From: Serratia entomophila | GTDB taxonomy: Bacteria > Pseudomonadota > Gammaproteobacteria > Enterobacterales > Enterobacteriaceae | DNA: 64,000 nt | Assembly: GCF_021462285.1 (NCBI RefSeq) | Contig: NZ_CP082787.1 | Span: forward strand, 4,588,001 to 4,652,000 | Reading direction: 5' to 3' | Shown: one piece after another, positions 29,108 to 40,297 of the stretch | Position numbering within the stretch: position 1 is the stretch's first letter | Layout of the letters: every line of letters begins with the position of its first letter | Translations under genes and position numbers: made by a program | Notes under the pieces: generated by a model | What the model saw: the letters and a program-made list of their open reading frames with translations, nothing else | Told to the model about the DNA's origin: nothing | Database searches by the model: none

Positions 29108-29453
29108 AAAATAAACTTAGCGCTGCCAACCGGCCCGCAGATGACACAAGTCTAGCCGACAAACCGCCCGTTCAGTTTCGTTATGGCCCAACCGAAACCA
29201 TTTAGCCGTCCGAACAGAAAATAGCCTTATTTTATCGGCGACTTAGCGACAAAAAAGGCGCCTAACGCACCTTATGGCACTTACAGGACTCAAAACACGC
29301 AATAGCATGATAAAAACCGCTTAAAAACGGTGAAAAGCCAGATAATTAGCCGTTTTTTGCCGACTTGGCTGAAAGTGCTCCACGCGGTGCCCATAACGGG
29401 TAATCTTTCCTATAGTTATTCTCAGCGCTTTTCTCTATTGCACGGAGACCGCA
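29108..29453. other. Intergenic region upstream of ysgA
   Basis: A non-coding stretch of about 346 bp between the udp control region and ysgA. It has weak dyads such as ACCG/CGGT near 29318-29334, and a TATAGT at 29411-29416 that could be the ysgA -10 with no good -35. I see no gene in it. Confidence 0.5.
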
Positions 29454-30290
29454 ATGAAAACCGAACATGTGATGACATTAAAACAGGCCCAGGGGGGATT
29501 CGCCCCGGCCGCTGCGCCGTTGGCCGCTTCTGCTATCCTCACCGACGAACAGGGCATCCACGCCGGGCAAACCACCATCCCCTCTCAGGGCGATGAGCTG
29601 CCGGCCTACATCGCCAAACCCGCCGACCACAGCGGCCCCTTCCCGGTGGTGCTGGTGGTGCAGGAAATCTTCGGCGTGCACGAACATATTCAGGATCTGT
29701 GCCGCCGCCTGGCCAAGCAGGGCTATCTGGCGATCGCGCCCGAGCTCTATTTCCGCCAGGGCGACGCCAACGATTACACCGACATCGCCGAACTGTTCCA
29801 GCAGCTGGTGAGCAAAGTGCCGGACCGCCAGGTGCTTTCGGACCTGGATCACGCCGCCCACTGGGCGACACGCCACGGCGGCGACGCCGGCAAGCTGGCC
29901 ATTACCGGCTTCTGTTGGGGCGGCCGCATCACCTGGCTGTATGCGGCGCACAACCCGCAGCTGAAAGCCGCTGTCGCCTGGTACGGAAAGCTGGTGGGTG
30001 AAAAAACGCTGAATTCGCCGAAGCAGCCGGTCGACGTGGCTATCGATCTATCGGCCCCCGTGCTGGGGCTGTATGGCGGGCAGGACAGCAGCATTCCGCA
30101 AGAGACGGTGGAAACCATGCGCCAGGCGATCCGCGCCGCCAACGCCGAAGCGGAGATCGTGGTCTATCCCGAGGCGGGCCACGCGTTCAACGCCGATTAC
30201 CGCCCAAGCTATCATGCCGAAGCGGCGGCGGACGGCTGGCAGCGCATGCTGGACTGGTTCGCGCAGCACGGCGTGGCCGGCGTCAAATAG
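29454..30290 (+). CDS. ysgA: Dienelactone hydrolase family protein YsgA
   Basis: Predicted alpha/beta hydrolase of the dienelactone hydrolase family, 278 residues (E. coli YsgA 271). The nucleophile is the Cys in TGFCWGGR (about residue 160). Supporting motifs are VVQEIFGVHEHIQD (active-site Glu), YGGQDSSIP (Asp) and AGHAFNADYRPSYH (His). No signal peptide is seen, so it is likely cytosolic. The natural substrate is not known. It is divergent from udp and convergent with metE, as in E. coli. The ATG has an ACGGAGA ribosome site. Confidence 0.9.
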   Translation: MKTEHVMTLKQAQGGFAPAAAPLAASAILTDEQGIHAGQTTIPSQGDELPAYIAKPADHSGPFPVVLVVQEIFGVHEHIQDLCRRLAKQGYLAIAPELYFRQGDANDYTDIAELFQQLVSKVPDRQVLSDLDHAAHWATRHGGDAGKLAITGFCWGGRITWLYAAHNPQLKAAVAWYGKLVGEKTLNSPKQPVDVAIDLSAPVLGLYGGQDSSIPQETVETMRQAIRAANAEAEIVVYPEAGHAFNADYRPSYHAEAAADGWQRMLDWFAQHGVAGVK

Positions 30291-30321
30291 CCCCTCCTCT
30301 ACGGCAGCCGCCTGCGGGCAT

Positions 30322-30343
30322 AAAAAAGGGCGCCGCAGCGCCC
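30322..30343 (-). terminator. metE terminator
   Basis: On the minus strand GGGCGC (30338-30343) pairs with GCGCCC (30328-30333) around a TGCG loop, followed by six T. It is oriented to end the metE transcript before ysgA. Confidence 0.85.
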
Positions 30344-30404
30344 AACATAATCACACCAGAACCTTGATGCACGGCGGCCCCGATGGCAAGCCGCCGTGCG
30401 TCGA

Positions 30405-32675
30405 TTAAGCCTGCCGCAGGCGTTGCGCCGCCAGCACCATGTTGGCCAGCGACTGGCGGGTTTCCGGCCAGCCGCGGGTTTTCAGGCCGCAGTCCGGGTT
30501 TACCCACAGGCGTTCCGCCGGGATGTTCTGCGCGGCTTTGCGCAGCAGCGCTTCAATCCATTCCACGCTCGGCACGTTCGGCGAATGGATGTCGTACACC
30601 CCCGGGCCGATTTCGTTCGGGTATTCGAACTCTTTGAAGGCTTCCAGCAGATCCATATCGGAACGTGAGGTTTCGATGGTGATCACGTCGGCATCCAGCG
30701 CCGCGATGGAGTCCATGATGTCGTTGAACTCGCAGTAACACATATGGGTGTGGATCTGGGTACCATCCTGCGCCACAGCAGCGTTCAGTTTAAAGGCCTC
30801 CACCGCCCAGTTCAGGTACGCGGCCCAGTCGGATTGACGCAGCGGCAGGCCTTCGCGCAGCGCAGGCTCGTCGATCTGGATGATGCCGATGCCGGCTTTT
30901 TCCAGATCTTCCACTTCGTCGCGCAGCGCCAGCGCAATCTGCTTGGCGATGGTTTCACGGGTCACGTCTTCACGCGGGAACGACCAGCACAGGATGGTCA
31001 CCGGCCCTGTCAACATGCCTTTCACCGGCTTGTCGGTCAGCGATTGGGCGTATTTCGCCCACTCGACGGTAATGGCTTTCGGGCGGCTGATGTCGCCGAT
31101 GATCACCGGCGGCTTCACGCAGCGGGAACCGTAGCTCTGCACCCAGCCGTTCTGGGTAAAGACGAAGCCGTCGAGGTTCTCGCCGAAGTATTCCACCATG
31201 TCATTGCGCTCGGCTTCGCCGTGTACCAGCACGTCCAGCCCAAGGCGTTCCTGCTCGACGATCGCCTGTTTGATGTGTTCGCCGATGCTGGTGCGGTAGG
31301 TATTACCGTCCAGGCGCCCCTGCTTGAAGTCCAGCCGCAGGCCGCGGATCTCGGTAGTCTGCGGGAAGGAGCCGATAGTGGTGGTCGGCCAGGCCGGCAG
31401 GTTGAAGCGCGCACGCTGCGCCTGAGCGCGCTCGGCGTAAGGGCGCTGGCGCTCGCTGTCCCGTGCGGTGATCGCCGCCAGGCGTTTTTCCACCTGCGCA
31501 TTGTGTACGCGGCTGGACTGGCGGCGGGCGCGGATCGGCGCGCTGTAGGCGCTCAGCTCCGCCTGTTTTGCCGCGCCGGGGGCGTTCAGCGCCGAGCTCA
31601 GCAACGCCAGTTCGGCGCATTTCTGCAGCGCAAAGGCGAACCAACTCTTCACTTCTTCGTCCAGGCGGCTTTCCACGCTCAGGTCGATCGGACTGTGCAG
31701 CAGGGAACAGGAGCTGCCGATCCACAGCGGGCGGCTGCCCACCAGCGGCTGCAAGCGTTCGAACCAGCTGCTCAGATCGGCGCGCCAGACGTTGCGGCCG
31801 TTAATCACGCCCAGCGACAGCAGCCACTCTTTTGGCAGCGCCTGGTTCAGCCTGGCGATGTCGTCATGGCCGGCGACCAGATCGACATGCAGCCCATGAA
31901 CCGGCAGAGCGCGGATAGCGTCGAGATTATGCCCGACGCTGTCGAAATAGGTGGTCAGCAGCAGTTTGACCTGGCCCTGCAGCGCGTCGTAAGCCGGTTT
32001 GAAGGTACTCAGCCATTCCTGCGGCAGCTCCAGCACCAGCGCGGGTTCATCGATCTGCACCCATTCAACGCCGCGCTTGGCCAGCTCGGCCAGCACCTGC
32101 CGGTAAACCGGCAGAATATCTTTCAGCAGCGACAGGCGGTCGAACGGCTCGCCCTTCACTTTGCCCAGCCACAGGTAGGTCACCGGGCCCAGCAGCACCG
32201 GCTTGATCTTGTGGCCCAGCGCCAGCGCTTCGTCCACTTCGTCCAGCAGTTGGGTCCAGCCCAGTTTGAACTGCTGGCCCCGGTGGAATTCAGGCACCAT
32301 GTAGTGGTAGTTGGTGTTAAACCACTTGGTCATTTCCGCCGCCGCCGCCGGTTCACCGGTCGGTGCGCGGCCACGGCCGATGCGGAACAATGTGTCCAGA
32401 TCGACAGAACCGTCCGCATTCTGATGGCGCGCCGGCACGTTGCCCAGCAGCAGGCTGGTGGTCAAAACATGGTCGTACCAGGCGAAATCGCCGACCGGCA
32501 CCAAATCCACCCCGGCCTGTTGCTGCTGCTGCCAATGGCGAGCACGCAGCTCGCGGCCAACCGCCAACAGTTCTTCCTGCGTTGAGTTGCCTGCCCAGTA
32601 GCTTTCCTGAGCTTTTTTCAGCTCACGTCGCAGCCCAACGCGTGGAAAACCCAGAGTGTGATTTAAAATTGCCAT
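30405..32675 (-). CDS. metE: Cobalamin-independent methionine synthase MetE
   Basis: Transfers the methyl group of 5-methyltetrahydrofolate polyglutamate to homocysteine. The 756-residue product has the N-terminal [15 protein letters not shown] segment, the folate-binding [14 protein letters not shown], and C-terminal zinc ligands in [11 protein letters not shown] (His, Cys), TIETSRSD (Glu) and [10 protein letters not shown] (Cys). Several ATGs cluster at the start. I chose 32675 because GGGGG lies about 8 bp upstream; 32681 leaves too little spacing. It is divergent from metR, its activator. Confidence 0.97.
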   Translation of the reverse strand: MAILNHTLGFPRVGLRRELKKAQESYWAGNSTQEELLAVGRELRARHWQQQQQAGVDLVPVGDFAWYDHVLTTSLLLGNVPARHQNADGSVDLDTLFRIGRGRAPTGEPAAAAEMTKWFNTNYHYMVPEFHRGQQFKLGWTQLLDEVDEALALGHKIKPVLLGPVTYLWLGKVKGEPFDRLSLLKDILPVYRQVLAELAKRGVEWVQIDEPALVLELPQEWLSTFKPAYDALQGQVKLLLTTYFDSVGHNLDAIRALPVHGLHVDLVAGHDDIARLNQALPKEWLLSLGVINGRNVWRADLSSWFERLQPLVGSRPLWIGSSCSLLHSPIDLSVESRLDEEVKSWFAFALQKCAELALLSSALNAPGAAKQAELSAYSAPIRARRQSSRVHNAQVEKRLAAITARDSERQRPYAERAQAQRARFNLPAWPTTTIGSFPQTTEIRGLRLDFKQGRLDGNTYRTSIGEHIKQAIVEQERLGLDVLVHGEAERNDMVEYFGENLDGFVFTQNGWVQSYGSRCVKPPVIIGDISRPKAITVEWAKYAQSLTDKPVKGMLTGPVTILCWSFPREDVTRETIAKQIALALRDEVEDLEKAGIGIIQIDEPALREGLPLRQSDWAAYLNWAVEAFKLNAAVAQDGTQIHTHMCYCEFNDIMDSIAALDADVITIETSRSDMDLLEAFKEFEYPNEIGPGVYDIHSPNVPSVEWIEALLRKAAQNIPAERLWVNPDCGLKTRGWPETRQSLANMVLAAQRLRQA

Positions 32676-32700
32676 CGTCATATCCCCCATTTAGCCGTCC

Positions 32701-32716
32701 AGATGTTTACACATCC
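32701..32716. promoter_or_regulatory. Possible MetJ met-box pair
   Basis: Two adjacent octamers, AGATGTTT and ACACATCC, match the AGACGTCT met box at 6/8 and 5/8. They lie in the metE-metR gap, where E. coli has MetJ control. The match is weak, and MetR sites were not confidently found. Confidence 0.35.
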
Positions 32717-32780
32717 ATAATCCGCAGGTACTGTATTAACCACAAGCGCAATTTATTCACTGTCACTGTGAAGGACTCTC

Positions 32781-33731
32781 ATGATCGAACTGAAACACTT
32801 ACGCACGCTGCAGGCCCTGCGCAATACCGGCTCGCTGGCGGCGGCGGCGGCCCAACTCCATCAGACACAGTCTGCCCTGTCGCATCAGTTCAGCGATCTG
32901 GAGCAGCGTCTGGGCTTTAAGCTGTTCGTTCGCAAAAGCCAGCCGCTGCGCTTCACTGCGCAGGGCGAGATCCTGTTACAGCTGGCGGAACAGGTGCTGC
33001 CGCAGATCCAGCAGGCGCTGCAGGCCTGCCATGAACCGCATCAGGCTCAGCTGCGCATCGCCATTGAATGCCACAGCTGCATCCAATGGCTGACGCCGGC
33101 GCTGGACAACTTCCGCCTGCGTTTCCCGCAGGTGGTGATGGATTTCAAATCCGGCGTCACCTTCGATCCGCAGCCGGCGCTGCAGCAGGGTGAACTGGAT
33201 CTGGTGCTGACCTCGGACATTCTGCCGCGCAGCGGTCTGCACTATTCGCCAATGTTTGATTTTGAGGTGCGGCTGGTGCTGGCGCCGGATCATCCGCTGG
33301 CCGGCAGGCTGCACATAGAGCCGGAGGACCTGAGCGACGAAACGCTGCTGATTTACCCGGTACAGCGCCAGCGCCTGGATATCTGGCGGCATTTCCTGCA
33401 GCCGGCGGGCGTCAGCCCGGCGCTGAAAAGCGTCGATAACACCCTGCTGCTGATCCAGATGGTGTCGGCGCGGATGGGGATTGCGGCGCTGCCGCATTGG
33501 GTGGTGGAGAGTTTTGAACGCCAGGGTCTGGTGGTAACCAAAACCCTGGGCGACGGCCTGTGGAGCCGTCTGTATGCCGCAGTGCGCGACGGCGAGCAGC
33601 GCCAGGCGGTAACGGAAGCCTTTATTCGTTCGGCCCGCCAGCACGCCTGCAACCACCTGCCGTTCGTACGCGACGCGGCGCGGCCGGGCGCCGGCGTCGC
33701 CAGCGTCAAGCCCGTGGCTTCTCAGCCATAG
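32781..33731 (+). CDS. metR: LysR-type regulator MetR
   Basis: LysR-family activator of metE and other methionine genes, with homocysteine as co-effector. The 316-residue product has the N-terminal winged helix-turn-helix ([39 protein letters not shown], split here by family into residues 6-44) and the C-terminal effector domain with [18 protein letters not shown]. It is divergent from metE with about 105 bp between, the usual LysR arrangement. Confidence 0.96.
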   Translation: MIELKHLRTLQALRNTGSLAAAAAQLHQTQSALSHQFSDLEQRLGFKLFVRKSQPLRFTAQGEILLQLAEQVLPQIQQALQACHEPHQAQLRIAIECHSCIQWLTPALDNFRLRFPQVVMDFKSGVTFDPQPALQQGELDLVLTSDILPRSGLHYSPMFDFEVRLVLAPDHPLAGRLHIEPEDLSDETLLIYPVQRQRLDIWRHFLQPAGVSPALKSVDNTLLLIQMVSARMGIAALPHWVVESFERQGLVVTKTLGDGLWSRLYAAVRDGEQRQAVTEAFIRSARQHACNHLPFVRDAARPGAGVASVKPVASQP

Positions 33732-33770
33732 TCATCATGGCGGCCGCCTGCGCTTGGGCGGCCCGTCACC

Positions 33771-34631
33771 CTAGCCAGCCTGCTTCGGCGCCACCCAGCG
33801 GCGGTGCACCCACAGCGACGCGACAATCACCGCCCCGCCGATGATAAAGCTGGGCCAATGCGGCTGCTGCTGCCAGATGGCCAGGTTCACCAACAGCCCG
33901 GCCGGCACATGCATGTTATTCATGATGCCTAACGTCCCGGCATCCACCTGGGTCGCACCGTAGTTCCACATGAAATAACCCAGCCCGGAAGCCACCACGC
34001 CCAGCCAGACCAGCACGCCCCACTGCAGGTTGGTGGTCGGCAGGTGCTGCGCATTGCCCCACAGGCACCAGGCCGCCACCGCCACCGCCAGCGCCCCCAG
34101 ATAGAACCAGGAAAAGGCGGTGTGCTGCGGCAGCGGATGCACTTCCATCAGGCGCTTATAGCCGACCATACCTATGGCGAAGCTGATGTTGGCCGCCTGG
34201 ACCAGCAGCAGCCCCCACCAGAAATGCTCGCTCAGCTGATGGTAACGGATGATAGCCGCCCCCAGCACCGCCAGCAGCGCGCTGAACACATAGCCCCAGC
34301 GCAGGCGCCGTCCGCTGATCAGGTCATAGATCAGCGTAACGTACAGCGGGGTCAGCACGGTGAACAGCAGGAACTCCGGCACCGTCAGGTACAGATAGGC
34401 GCGGAAGCTGAACAGGTACATGATGCCCAGCTGGCAGGCGCCCACCAGCATATACAGCAAGATCACCTTCGCCCGGATGTTGCGCCAGCGCAAGAAGGGG
34501 AGGAATACCAGCGCCGCCAGCCCGATGCGCATCAGCACCGAGAACCAACTGTCGACGTGGCCCGCCAGATATTCGCCGATCAGGCTGAAAGAAAACGCCC
34601 ACAGGATGGTAGTTATCACCAAAAGCAGCAC
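33771..34631 (-). CDS. yigM: Carboxylate/amino acid/amine (biotin) transporter YigM
   Basis: Ten-helix inner-membrane protein of the DMT/EamA superfamily, 286 residues. It is closely similar to E. coli YigM, which was shown to import biotin. Recognised stretches include TTILWAFSFSL at the start, FRAYLYLTVPEFLLFTVLTPLY and the C-terminal GYFMWNYGATQVDAGTLGIMNNM. It lies next to metR as in E. coli, but beyond it the gene order changes to the ugp region. Biotin function is by homology. Confidence 0.9.
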   Translation of the reverse strand: MLLLVITTILWAFSFSLIGEYLAGHVDSWFSVLMRIGLAALVFLPFLRWRNIRAKVILLYMLVGACQLGIMYLFSFRAYLYLTVPEFLLFTVLTPLYVTLIYDLISGRRLRWGYVFSALLAVLGAAIIRYHQLSEHFWWGLLLVQAANISFAIGMVGYKRLMEVHPLPQHTAFSWFYLGALAVAVAAWCLWGNAQHLPTTNLQWGVLVWLGVVASGLGYFMWNYGATQVDAGTLGIMNNMHVPAGLLVNLAIWQQQPHWPSFIIGGAVIVASLWVHRRWVAPKQAG

Positions 34632-34782
34632 GATGGGTTCACCCTAAAAATTCAGAAAGGGCGATTGTAACGGAAGGCGCGGCAGGGGGTGACGAAAAGG
34701 CGGTTTACCACTGTGCAAAATAAACACTATCGGCAAATTTTCACCGATGGAGTAGGCTTAATAAAAAGGCGAGGTAAACATC

Positions 34783-35112
34783 ATGAAGACGCATCACATT
34801 CTGTTTGGCCTGCTGTTGCTGCCCGGGCTGGCCGCGGCGGCCAATGGCGTGACCGAGCTCAGTTCGCAGCAGCAGTTCCTCAACCAACGCAGCCAGCAGG
34901 CGCAACAGCAGCGCCTGCTGAATAACCAGCAGCTGGATCAGCGCCGCCTGCAGCAACAGCGGCAGTTCGACAATAACCAACAGCGGCTGCTGAAAACCAC
35001 GCCAAACGGCGGGCAGCTGCTGCCGAACGGCAATCAGCCGCGCGATCCGTTCAATCGCACCGCGCCGGCGGTGCCGCAGGCGCCGTTGCCGGCAACGCCC
35101 GTGCGCCCATAA
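34783..35112 (+). CDS. yhhA: YhhA-like DUF2756 exported protein
   Basis: A small 109-residue protein with a signal peptide (MKTHHILFGLLLLPGLAAAA, cleavage near residue 20). A Gln/Arg/Leu-rich helical segment follows (about 28-72) and then a Pro/Asn-rich tail. The composition and its position beside ugpQ match E. coli YhhA (146 residues, DUF2756). The function is unknown and a periplasmic location is expected. It is convergent with ugpQ. Confidence 0.8.
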   Translation: MKTHHILFGLLLLPGLAAAANGVTELSSQQQFLNQRSQQAQQQRLLNNQQLDQRRLQQQRQFDNNQQRLLKTTPNGGQLLPNGNQPRDPFNRTAPAVPQAPLPATPVRP

Positions 35113-35148
35113 CCGCTCACCCTCGGGTGGCGTTATTGGCGCAGGCAA

Positions 35149-35889
35149 TTAGAAGTCGGGACCGATCAGGTCTATCCGGTCGGTGCAGATGCTGTCGACG
35201 CCCCAATCCAGCAGCAGGCGTGCGCGCTCCGGCCGATTGACGGTGTACACCAGAATGCGCAGCCCGGCGCCTTTCAGCGCCGCCACCCGTTCGGCGCTCA
35301 GCGCTTTATGGTTGATATGCAGGGAGACGCAGCCCAGCCGTTCGGTAAGTTCGCGCCAGCTGTCGTCCCATTCGTCCAGCAGCAGGCCGCGCGGCAATTC
35401 CGGCACGGTGCGCTGCGCCGCCGCCAACGCCTCTACCGAGAACGAGGACAGCAGCGGATCGGTCTGCCCCTGCCACAGCAGGCGCGCCGCCAGCGCCACC
35501 ACTCGGCCGGTTTCGTCATCGCTGCCGGTGGTGGGTTTGATTTCGATATTGGCCATCAGCCCGTGCTGCCGGCAGCGCTCCGCCACGTCCGACAGCAGCG
35601 GCAGCCGCTCGCCCTTGTAGGCCGGGCTGTACCAGTTGCCGGCGTCGAGCTGCACCAGCTTGTCCCACGGCAGCTCGCCCGCCACGCCCCAGCCGTTACT
35701 GGTGCGATCCAGCGTATCGTCATGCAGCAGGAAGATTTGCCCGTCCTGCGCCAGCTTGGCGTCAAACTCGATCATTTTGTGGCCGTGGCGCGCGCCGACG
35801 TCGATCGCCGCCAGGGTATTTTCCGGCGCCAGAGAACCGCCGCCGCGGTGGGCGACGATATGAGGATAAGGCCAGGCTGTGGTCATCAT
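35149..35889 (-). CDS. ugpQ: Glycerophosphodiester phosphodiesterase UgpQ
   Basis: Cytosolic GDPD that hydrolyses imported glycerophosphodiesters to glycerol-3-phosphate. The 246-residue product has the catalytic [14 protein letters not shown] (His plus Glu/Asn), [18 protein letters not shown] and ANIEIKPT motifs. It is the last gene of ugpBAECQ; its ATG at 35889 overlaps the ugpC stop. The tandem ATG at 35886 is an equally possible start. Confidence 0.96.
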   Translation of the reverse strand: MMTTAWPYPHIVAHRGGGSLAPENTLAAIDVGARHGHKMIEFDAKLAQDGQIFLLHDDTLDRTSNGWGVAGELPWDKLVQLDAGNWYSPAYKGERLPLLSDVAERCRQHGLMANIEIKPTTGSDDETGRVVALAARLLWQGQTDPLLSSFSVEALAAAQRTVPELPRGLLLDEWDDSWRELTERLGCVSLHINHKALSAERVAALKGAGLRILVYTVNRPERARLLLDWGVDSICTDRIDLIGPDF

Positions 35890-36959
35890 TCCATCCGTAA
35901 TCCGCTGTGGGTGTCAAAAAAGTGCAGCGCCTGTGCAGGCAGCTGCAAATATAGCGTACTGCCCGCCGCCGGCAAGCTTTCGTGCGACAATCGCGCAATC
36001 ACCCCGTGGCCGCCCCACTGCCCGTGCGCCAGGTTATCGGCGCCCAACAGCTCCAGCGTTTGCAGCCGCAGCGGCACGCCGCCCTGCTCAGGCGTGGTCA
36101 GTTGAATATGCTCCGGGCGGATGCCCAGCGTCAACTGGCGCCCCGCCCACTGCGCTTTGGCCTGCGGCAAGACCAGCGTCATGCCGTCCGCCAGCTGCAG
36201 TTGGCCGCCGTCGGCGCTCAGGGTGCCCGGCAGCAGGTTCATCGCCGGCGAGCCGATAAAGCTGGCGACGAACAGCGACGCCGGGCGCTGATATACCTCG
36301 CTCGGGGTGCCGATTTGTTCCGCCACCCCTTTGTTCATCACGATCACCCGCTGCGCCAGCGTCATCGCCTCCACCTGGTCGTGCGTCACGTACAGGCTGG
36401 TGGTTTTCAGCCGGCGATGCAGCTGCTGCAGCTCGAGGCGCATCTGCACCCGCAGCTTGGCGTCTAGGTTGGACAGCGGTTCGTCGAACAGGAACACCGC
36501 CGGCTCACGCACGATGGCGCGCCCCATCGCCACCCGCTGGCGCTGGCCGCCGGAAAGCTCGCGCGGCTTGCGCTGCAACAGCGGCTCCAGCTCCAGAATG
36601 CGCGCCGCCTCCTCAACCCGCTGGCGGATATGATCCTTGCCGAACCCGCGGATCTTCAGGCCATAGGCCATGTTGTCGTACACGCTCATGTGCGGGTACA
36701 AGGCGTAGTTCTGGAACACCATCGCGATGCCGCGATCCTTCGGCTCCAGATCGGTGACCCTTTGGGTATCGATGTAAATATCGCCGCTGGTGGTGCGCTC
36801 CAGCCCGGCCACCATGCGCAGCAGCGTGGATTTGCCGCAGCCGGACGGGCCGACCATCACGATAAACTCACCGTCCGCCACGTCGAGGTCGATCTGTTTG
36901 ATCACCGGCGTTTTGCCGTCATAAGACTTGGTGACCGCCTGTAGTTTTAAACCTGCCAT
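35886..36959 (-). CDS. ugpC: sn-glycerol-3-phosphate ABC transporter ATPase UgpC
   Basis: Energising subunit of the UgpBAEC importer, 357 residues. It shows Walker [11 protein letters not shown]-loop [12 protein letters not shown], signature [14 protein letters not shown], Walker [13 protein letters not shown] and the His switch [11 protein letters not shown] MalK-type C-terminal TOBE/regulatory domain follows (about 235-357). It lies 15 bp after ugpE and overlaps ugpQ. Confidence 0.97.
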   Translation of the reverse strand: MAGLKLQAVTKSYDGKTPVIKQIDLDVADGEFIVMVGPSGCGKSTLLRMVAGLERTTSGDIYIDTQRVTDLEPKDRGIAMVFQNYALYPHMSVYDNMAYGLKIRGFGKDHIRQRVEEAARILELEPLLQRKPRELSGGQRQRVAMGRAIVREPAVFLFDEPLSNLDAKLRVQMRLELQQLHRRLKTTSLYVTHDQVEAMTLAQRVIVMNKGVAEQIGTPSEVYQRPASLFVASFIGSPAMNLLPGTLSADGGQLQLADGMTLVLPQAKAQWAGRQLTLGIRPEHIQLTTPEQGGVPLRLQTLELLGADNLAHGQWGGHGVIARLSHESLPAAGSTLYLQLPAQALHFFDTHSGLRME

Positions 36960-36974
36960 GTGAAATTTCTCTCG

Positions 36975-37820
36975 TTACTTCTCGCTGTCGACGAGACCGC
37001 GCACAAACCAGCGCTGCATCAGAAGAACCACCGCCAACGGTGGGATTAAGGTCAAAATCATCGCCGCCATTACCTGGTTCCACTGGGTCGGCGCGCCGGA
37101 GGTGGAGATCATGCTCTTGATGCCCGCCACCGCGGTGCCCATCGAGGCGTCGCTGGTGATCAGGATCGGCCACAGGTACTGGTTCCAACCGTAGATAAAG
37201 GTGATGACGAACAGCGCCGCCAGGTTGGTCTTCGACAGCGGCAGCACGATGTCCCAGAAAAAGCGCATCGGCCCGGCGCCGTCGATGCGCGCCGCTTCCA
37301 GCAGCTCGTCCGGCAGCGTCATGAAAAACTGGCGCAGCAGGAAGGTGGCGGTGGCCGAGGCCATCAGCGGCAGCGTCAGGCCGGTGTAGCTGTCCAGCAG
37401 GTTGAGGTTGGAGATCACCTCCACCGTTGGGAAGATGCGCACCTCTACCGGCAGCATCAGGGTGAGGAAGATCAGCCAGAAGAACAGGCTGCGCAGCGGA
37501 AAACGGAAGTAAACGATGGCGTAAGCCGACAGCACCGATACCACAATTTTGCCGAAAGTGATCGCCAGCGCCATGATCACGCTGTTGAGCAGCAGCAGCG
37601 AGAACGGCACCTTGAGGTTGCCCACGCCGCCCTGCCAGATGTTGCGGATGTTCTCCCACAGGTGGCCGCCCGGCACCAGGGTCATCGGCACCTGGAACAC
37701 CTGTTTGTCGTCCAGGGTGGCGGCGACAAAGGCCACGTACAGCGGGAACAACACCACCAGCACGCCGATTATCAGCATCACATGGCTGAAGATATCCAGC
37801 CCCCGTCGATTCTCAATCAT
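36975..37820 (-). CDS. ugpE: sn-glycerol-3-phosphate ABC transporter permease UgpE
   Basis: Inner-membrane permease subunit, 281 residues, with about six transmembrane helices. The EAA loop that contacts UgpC is [20 protein letters not shown] (about 195-214). It overlaps ugpA by 4 bp, so translation is coupled; it forms the channel with UgpA. Confidence 0.96.
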   Translation of the reverse strand: MIENRRGLDIFSHVMLIIGVLVVLFPLYVAFVAATLDDKQVFQVPMTLVPGGHLWENIRNIWQGGVGNLKVPFSLLLLNSVIMALAITFGKIVVSVLSAYAIVYFRFPLRSLFFWLIFLTLMLPVEVRIFPTVEVISNLNLLDSYTGLTLPLMASATATFLLRQFFMTLPDELLEAARIDGAGPMRFFWDIVLPLSKTNLAALFVITFIYGWNQYLWPILITSDASMGTAVAGIKSMISTSGAPTQWNQVMAAMILTLIPPLAVVLLMQRWFVRGLVDSEK

Positions 37821-38704
37821 TGGTAACGCACCTTACGTTCTACGAAACGGAACTGGATCACCGTCAGGCCAATCACCAGCAGCATCAGGATCACCGACTG
37901 CGCGGCGGAGCTGGACAGATCCAGGCCGGCGAAGCCTTCGCGGTAGATCTTGTAGATCAGCGTGGTGGTGGACTGCACCGGCCCACCGCCGGTGGCGGCG
38001 TCGATCACCGGGAAGGTATCGAAGAAGGCGTACACCAGATTGACCACCAGCAGGAAGAAACTCACCGGGGTGATCAACGGCAATACCAAATTGAAGAAGC
38101 GCCGTACCGGGCCGGCGCCGTCGATGGCGGCGGCCTCCACCAGCGAACGCGGGATAGACTGCAGCGCCGCCAGGAAAAACAGGAAGTTATAGCTGATCTG
38201 CTGCCATACCGAGGCCAGCACCACCAGGAACATCGCCTGCCCGCTGTTTTGCGCGTGGTTCCAGCTGTAGCCCAGCCCATTGAGGAAATGGGTGATCAGC
38301 CCCAGCCCCGGGTTAAACAGGAAGATCCACAGCACCGCCGCCACCGCCGGCGCCACCGCGTAAGGCAGGATCATCAGCGTGCGGTAGATGCGGCTGCCGC
38401 GCAGCACGTAGTCCACCAGCGCGGCGAAGAACAGCGACACCGCCAGCCCGATGCCCGCCACCAGGAAGCTGAAAATCAGCGTGGTGTAGAAGGAGTCGAG
38501 GTAGTAAGGGTCGTGGAACAGCTGGGTAAAGTTATCCAGCCCGACGAACTGGCTGGACAGGCCGAACGGATCGAGGCTCTGCACGGAGTACCACAGCGCC
38601 TCGCCGGCGGGCCACAGAAAGAAGATTGCGGTAATCAGCAGCTGCGGCAGCACCAAAACATAGGGCAGCCAGCTGCAGCCGAAACCGGGACGATGTGAAC
38701 TCAT
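37817..38704 (-). CDS. ugpA: sn-glycerol-3-phosphate ABC transporter permease UgpA
   Basis: Inner-membrane permease subunit, 295 residues as in E. coli, with six hydrophobic helices. The EAA loop is [20 protein letters not shown]. It lies 148 bp downstream of ugpB; that gap contains a strong hairpin but no recognisable promoter. It overlaps ugpE at its 3' end. Confidence 0.96.
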   Translation of the reverse strand: MSSHRPGFGCSWLPYVLVLPQLLITAIFFLWPAGEALWYSVQSLDPFGLSSQFVGLDNFTQLFHDPYYLDSFYTTLIFSFLVAGIGLAVSLFFAALVDYVLRGSRIYRTLMILPYAVAPAVAAVLWIFLFNPGLGLITHFLNGLGYSWNHAQNSGQAMFLVVLASVWQQISYNFLFFLAALQSIPRSLVEAAAIDGAGPVRRFFNLVLPLITPVSFFLLVVNLVYAFFDTFPVIDAATGGGPVQSTTTLIYKIYREGFAGLDLSSSAAQSVILMLLVIGLTVIQFRFVERKVRYQ

Positions 38705-38779
38705 AATCTAGGACTCATTGAAGGCAAAGATGGGCGAATCAGCGCAAGGCGTCGCGAGCAAAGGCAGCCTGGGTGCGGA

Positions 38780-38814
38780 CAGCGCACGACTCCCGGCGTG
38801 GAGAGCGTGCGCTG
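38780..38814 (-). repeat. Intercistronic hairpin between ugpB and ugpA
   Basis: CAGCGCACG (38780-38788) pairs perfectly with CGTGCGCTG (38806-38814), with an inner CTCC/GGAG stem. It has no T-run. It is placed like the mRNA-stabilising hairpins that follow binding-protein genes, so it may raise UgpB relative to the permease. Confidence 0.65.
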
Positions 38815-38852
38815 CCCAATCCCAATCTGGCAAGCGCAGCAGTCAAATGGGA

Positions 38853-40172
38853 TTATTGCGTCGAAGATTCGAAGCGGCGCAGCAGCACGTCACCGCGCTG
38901 TACGGCGGCGTCCAGCGCCTGCTGCGGCGTTTTCTTGCCGGTCCATACGCTTTCCAGCTCTTCATCCACCACGCTGCGGATCTGCGGCATGTTGCCCAGG
39001 CGCAGGCCTTTGGTGAACGGCAACGGCGGCTTGTTCAGCATCTGGCGCGTGGCGACGTCGGCGCCCGGGTTCTTGTCATAGAACCCCTGCTGCTTGGTCA
39101 GGTCGTAAGCGGCGGTGGTGATCGGCAGATAGCCGGTCTTCTGGTGCCACTCGGCGGCGATTTCCGGCTGCGCCAGATACTGCAGGAACTCGGCCACGCC
39201 CTTGTAGGTGGCGGCGTCTTTGCCGCTCATCACCCACAGGCTGGCCCCGCCGATGATGGCGTTCTGCGGCGCGTTTTTGGCGTCGGCGTCGTACGGCATC
39301 ATGCCCACGCCGTAGTTGAACTTGGCGTAGTGCTTGATATCCGCCAGCGAGCCGGACGATGCGGTCGTGATGGCGCAGTCGCCGCTGTAGAACTTCTCGG
39401 TGGACTCGTCTTTGCGGCCGAAGTAGGTGAAATCCCCCTTCTTGTTCATGTCTTCCAGCAGCTGAATGTGCTTCACCTGCAGCGGCTTATTGAATTCCAG
39501 CTTGGCGTTGGCGCCGCCGAAGCCGTTGTTTTCGGTGGCGAACGGCACGCCGTGCCAGGCGCTGAAGTTCTCCAGCTGGATCCACCCCTGCCAGCCGCTG
39601 GCGTAGCCGCACTTCATGCCGGCCGCGCGCAGTTTGGCGGTGTCCGCCGCCAGCTCCTGCCAGGTTTTCGGCGGTTGATCCGGGTTCAGGCCGGCCTTCT
39701 TGAAGGCGTCTTTGTTGTAGTACAGCACCGGGGTGGAGCTGTTGAACGGTTGGGACAGCAGGTGGCCGCTCTTGTTGTCGGTGTAATAACCGGCCACCGT
39801 CGGCACGAACACCGACTCGTCGAAGTTGATGCCGGCGTCTTTAAACACCTCGTACACCGGTTTGATCGCTTTGCTCGCCATCATGGTGGCGGTGCCCACT
39901 TCGTACACCTGCAGGATGGCCGGCGCCTTGCCGGAGCGGTAAGCGGCAATGCCCGCCGCCAGGCTCTGTTCATAGTTGCCTTTATAAACCGGTACGATCT
40001 TGACGTCGCCGTGGGTCTGGTTGAAGCGGTCCGCCAGGGAATCCACTTCCTTACCCAGTTCGCCCTCCATTGAGTGCCAGAACGGGATCTCGGTCGCCGC
40101 CAGTGCCTGGGTGCTGACCGCCAGGGTCAACGCGACGCACAGCGTGGTTTTGCGAATAGCGTAGGTGAGCAT
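38853..40172 (-). CDS. ugpB: sn-glycerol-3-phosphate-binding protein UgpB
   Basis: Periplasmic substrate-binding protein for glycerol-3-phosphate and its diesters. The 439-residue product has a signal peptide (about 1-24, ending AVSTQALA) and the UgpB features [33 protein letters not shown] and [18 protein letters not shown]. The frame is open upstream to 40304. I chose the ATG at 40172 because it starts the signal peptide and follows CAGGAG. It is the first gene of the operon, with a Pho-box array 140 bp upstream. Confidence 0.96.
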   Translation of the reverse strand: MLTYAIRKTTLCVALTLAVSTQALAATEIPFWHSMEGELGKEVDSLADRFNQTHGDVKIVPVYKGNYEQSLAAGIAAYRSGKAPAILQVYEVGTATMMASKAIKPVYEVFKDAGINFDESVFVPTVAGYYTDNKSGHLLSQPFNSSTPVLYYNKDAFKKAGLNPDQPPKTWQELAADTAKLRAAGMKCGYASGWQGWIQLENFSAWHGVPFATENNGFGGANAKLEFNKPLQVKHIQLLEDMNKKGDFTYFGRKDESTEKFYSGDCAITTASSGSLADIKHYAKFNYGVGMMPYDADAKNAPQNAIIGGASLWVMSGKDAATYKGVAEFLQYLAQPEIAAEWHQKTGYLPITTAAYDLTKQQGFYDKNPGADVATRQMLNKPPLPFTKGLRLGNMPQIRSVVDEELESVWTGKKTPQQALDAAVQRGDVLLRRFESSTQ

Positions 40173-40297
40173 GCCTAACTCCTGAAAAAAGCTGGTGTAT
40201 CCCCTGCATCTTTCAAGCCGCAGCCGCGTTGCTGCAACGTGAAATCTATTGGGGCAATAAGCGCGTGAGCGAAAAGGATCAGTTTTTTGTTCGGAAG

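Noticed and set aside
30744..32585. A 613-codon open frame antisense to metE
   Set aside because: It mirrors a clear metE gene. High-GC codon bias leaves the opposite strand free of stops; the product is low-complexity His/Gln/Arg-rich with no family resemblance.
32764..32784. TTCAC...GTGAA dyad as a MetR operator
   Set aside because: MetR sites read TGAA-N5-TTCA; this dyad has the opposite half-site order and overlaps the metR ribosome site.
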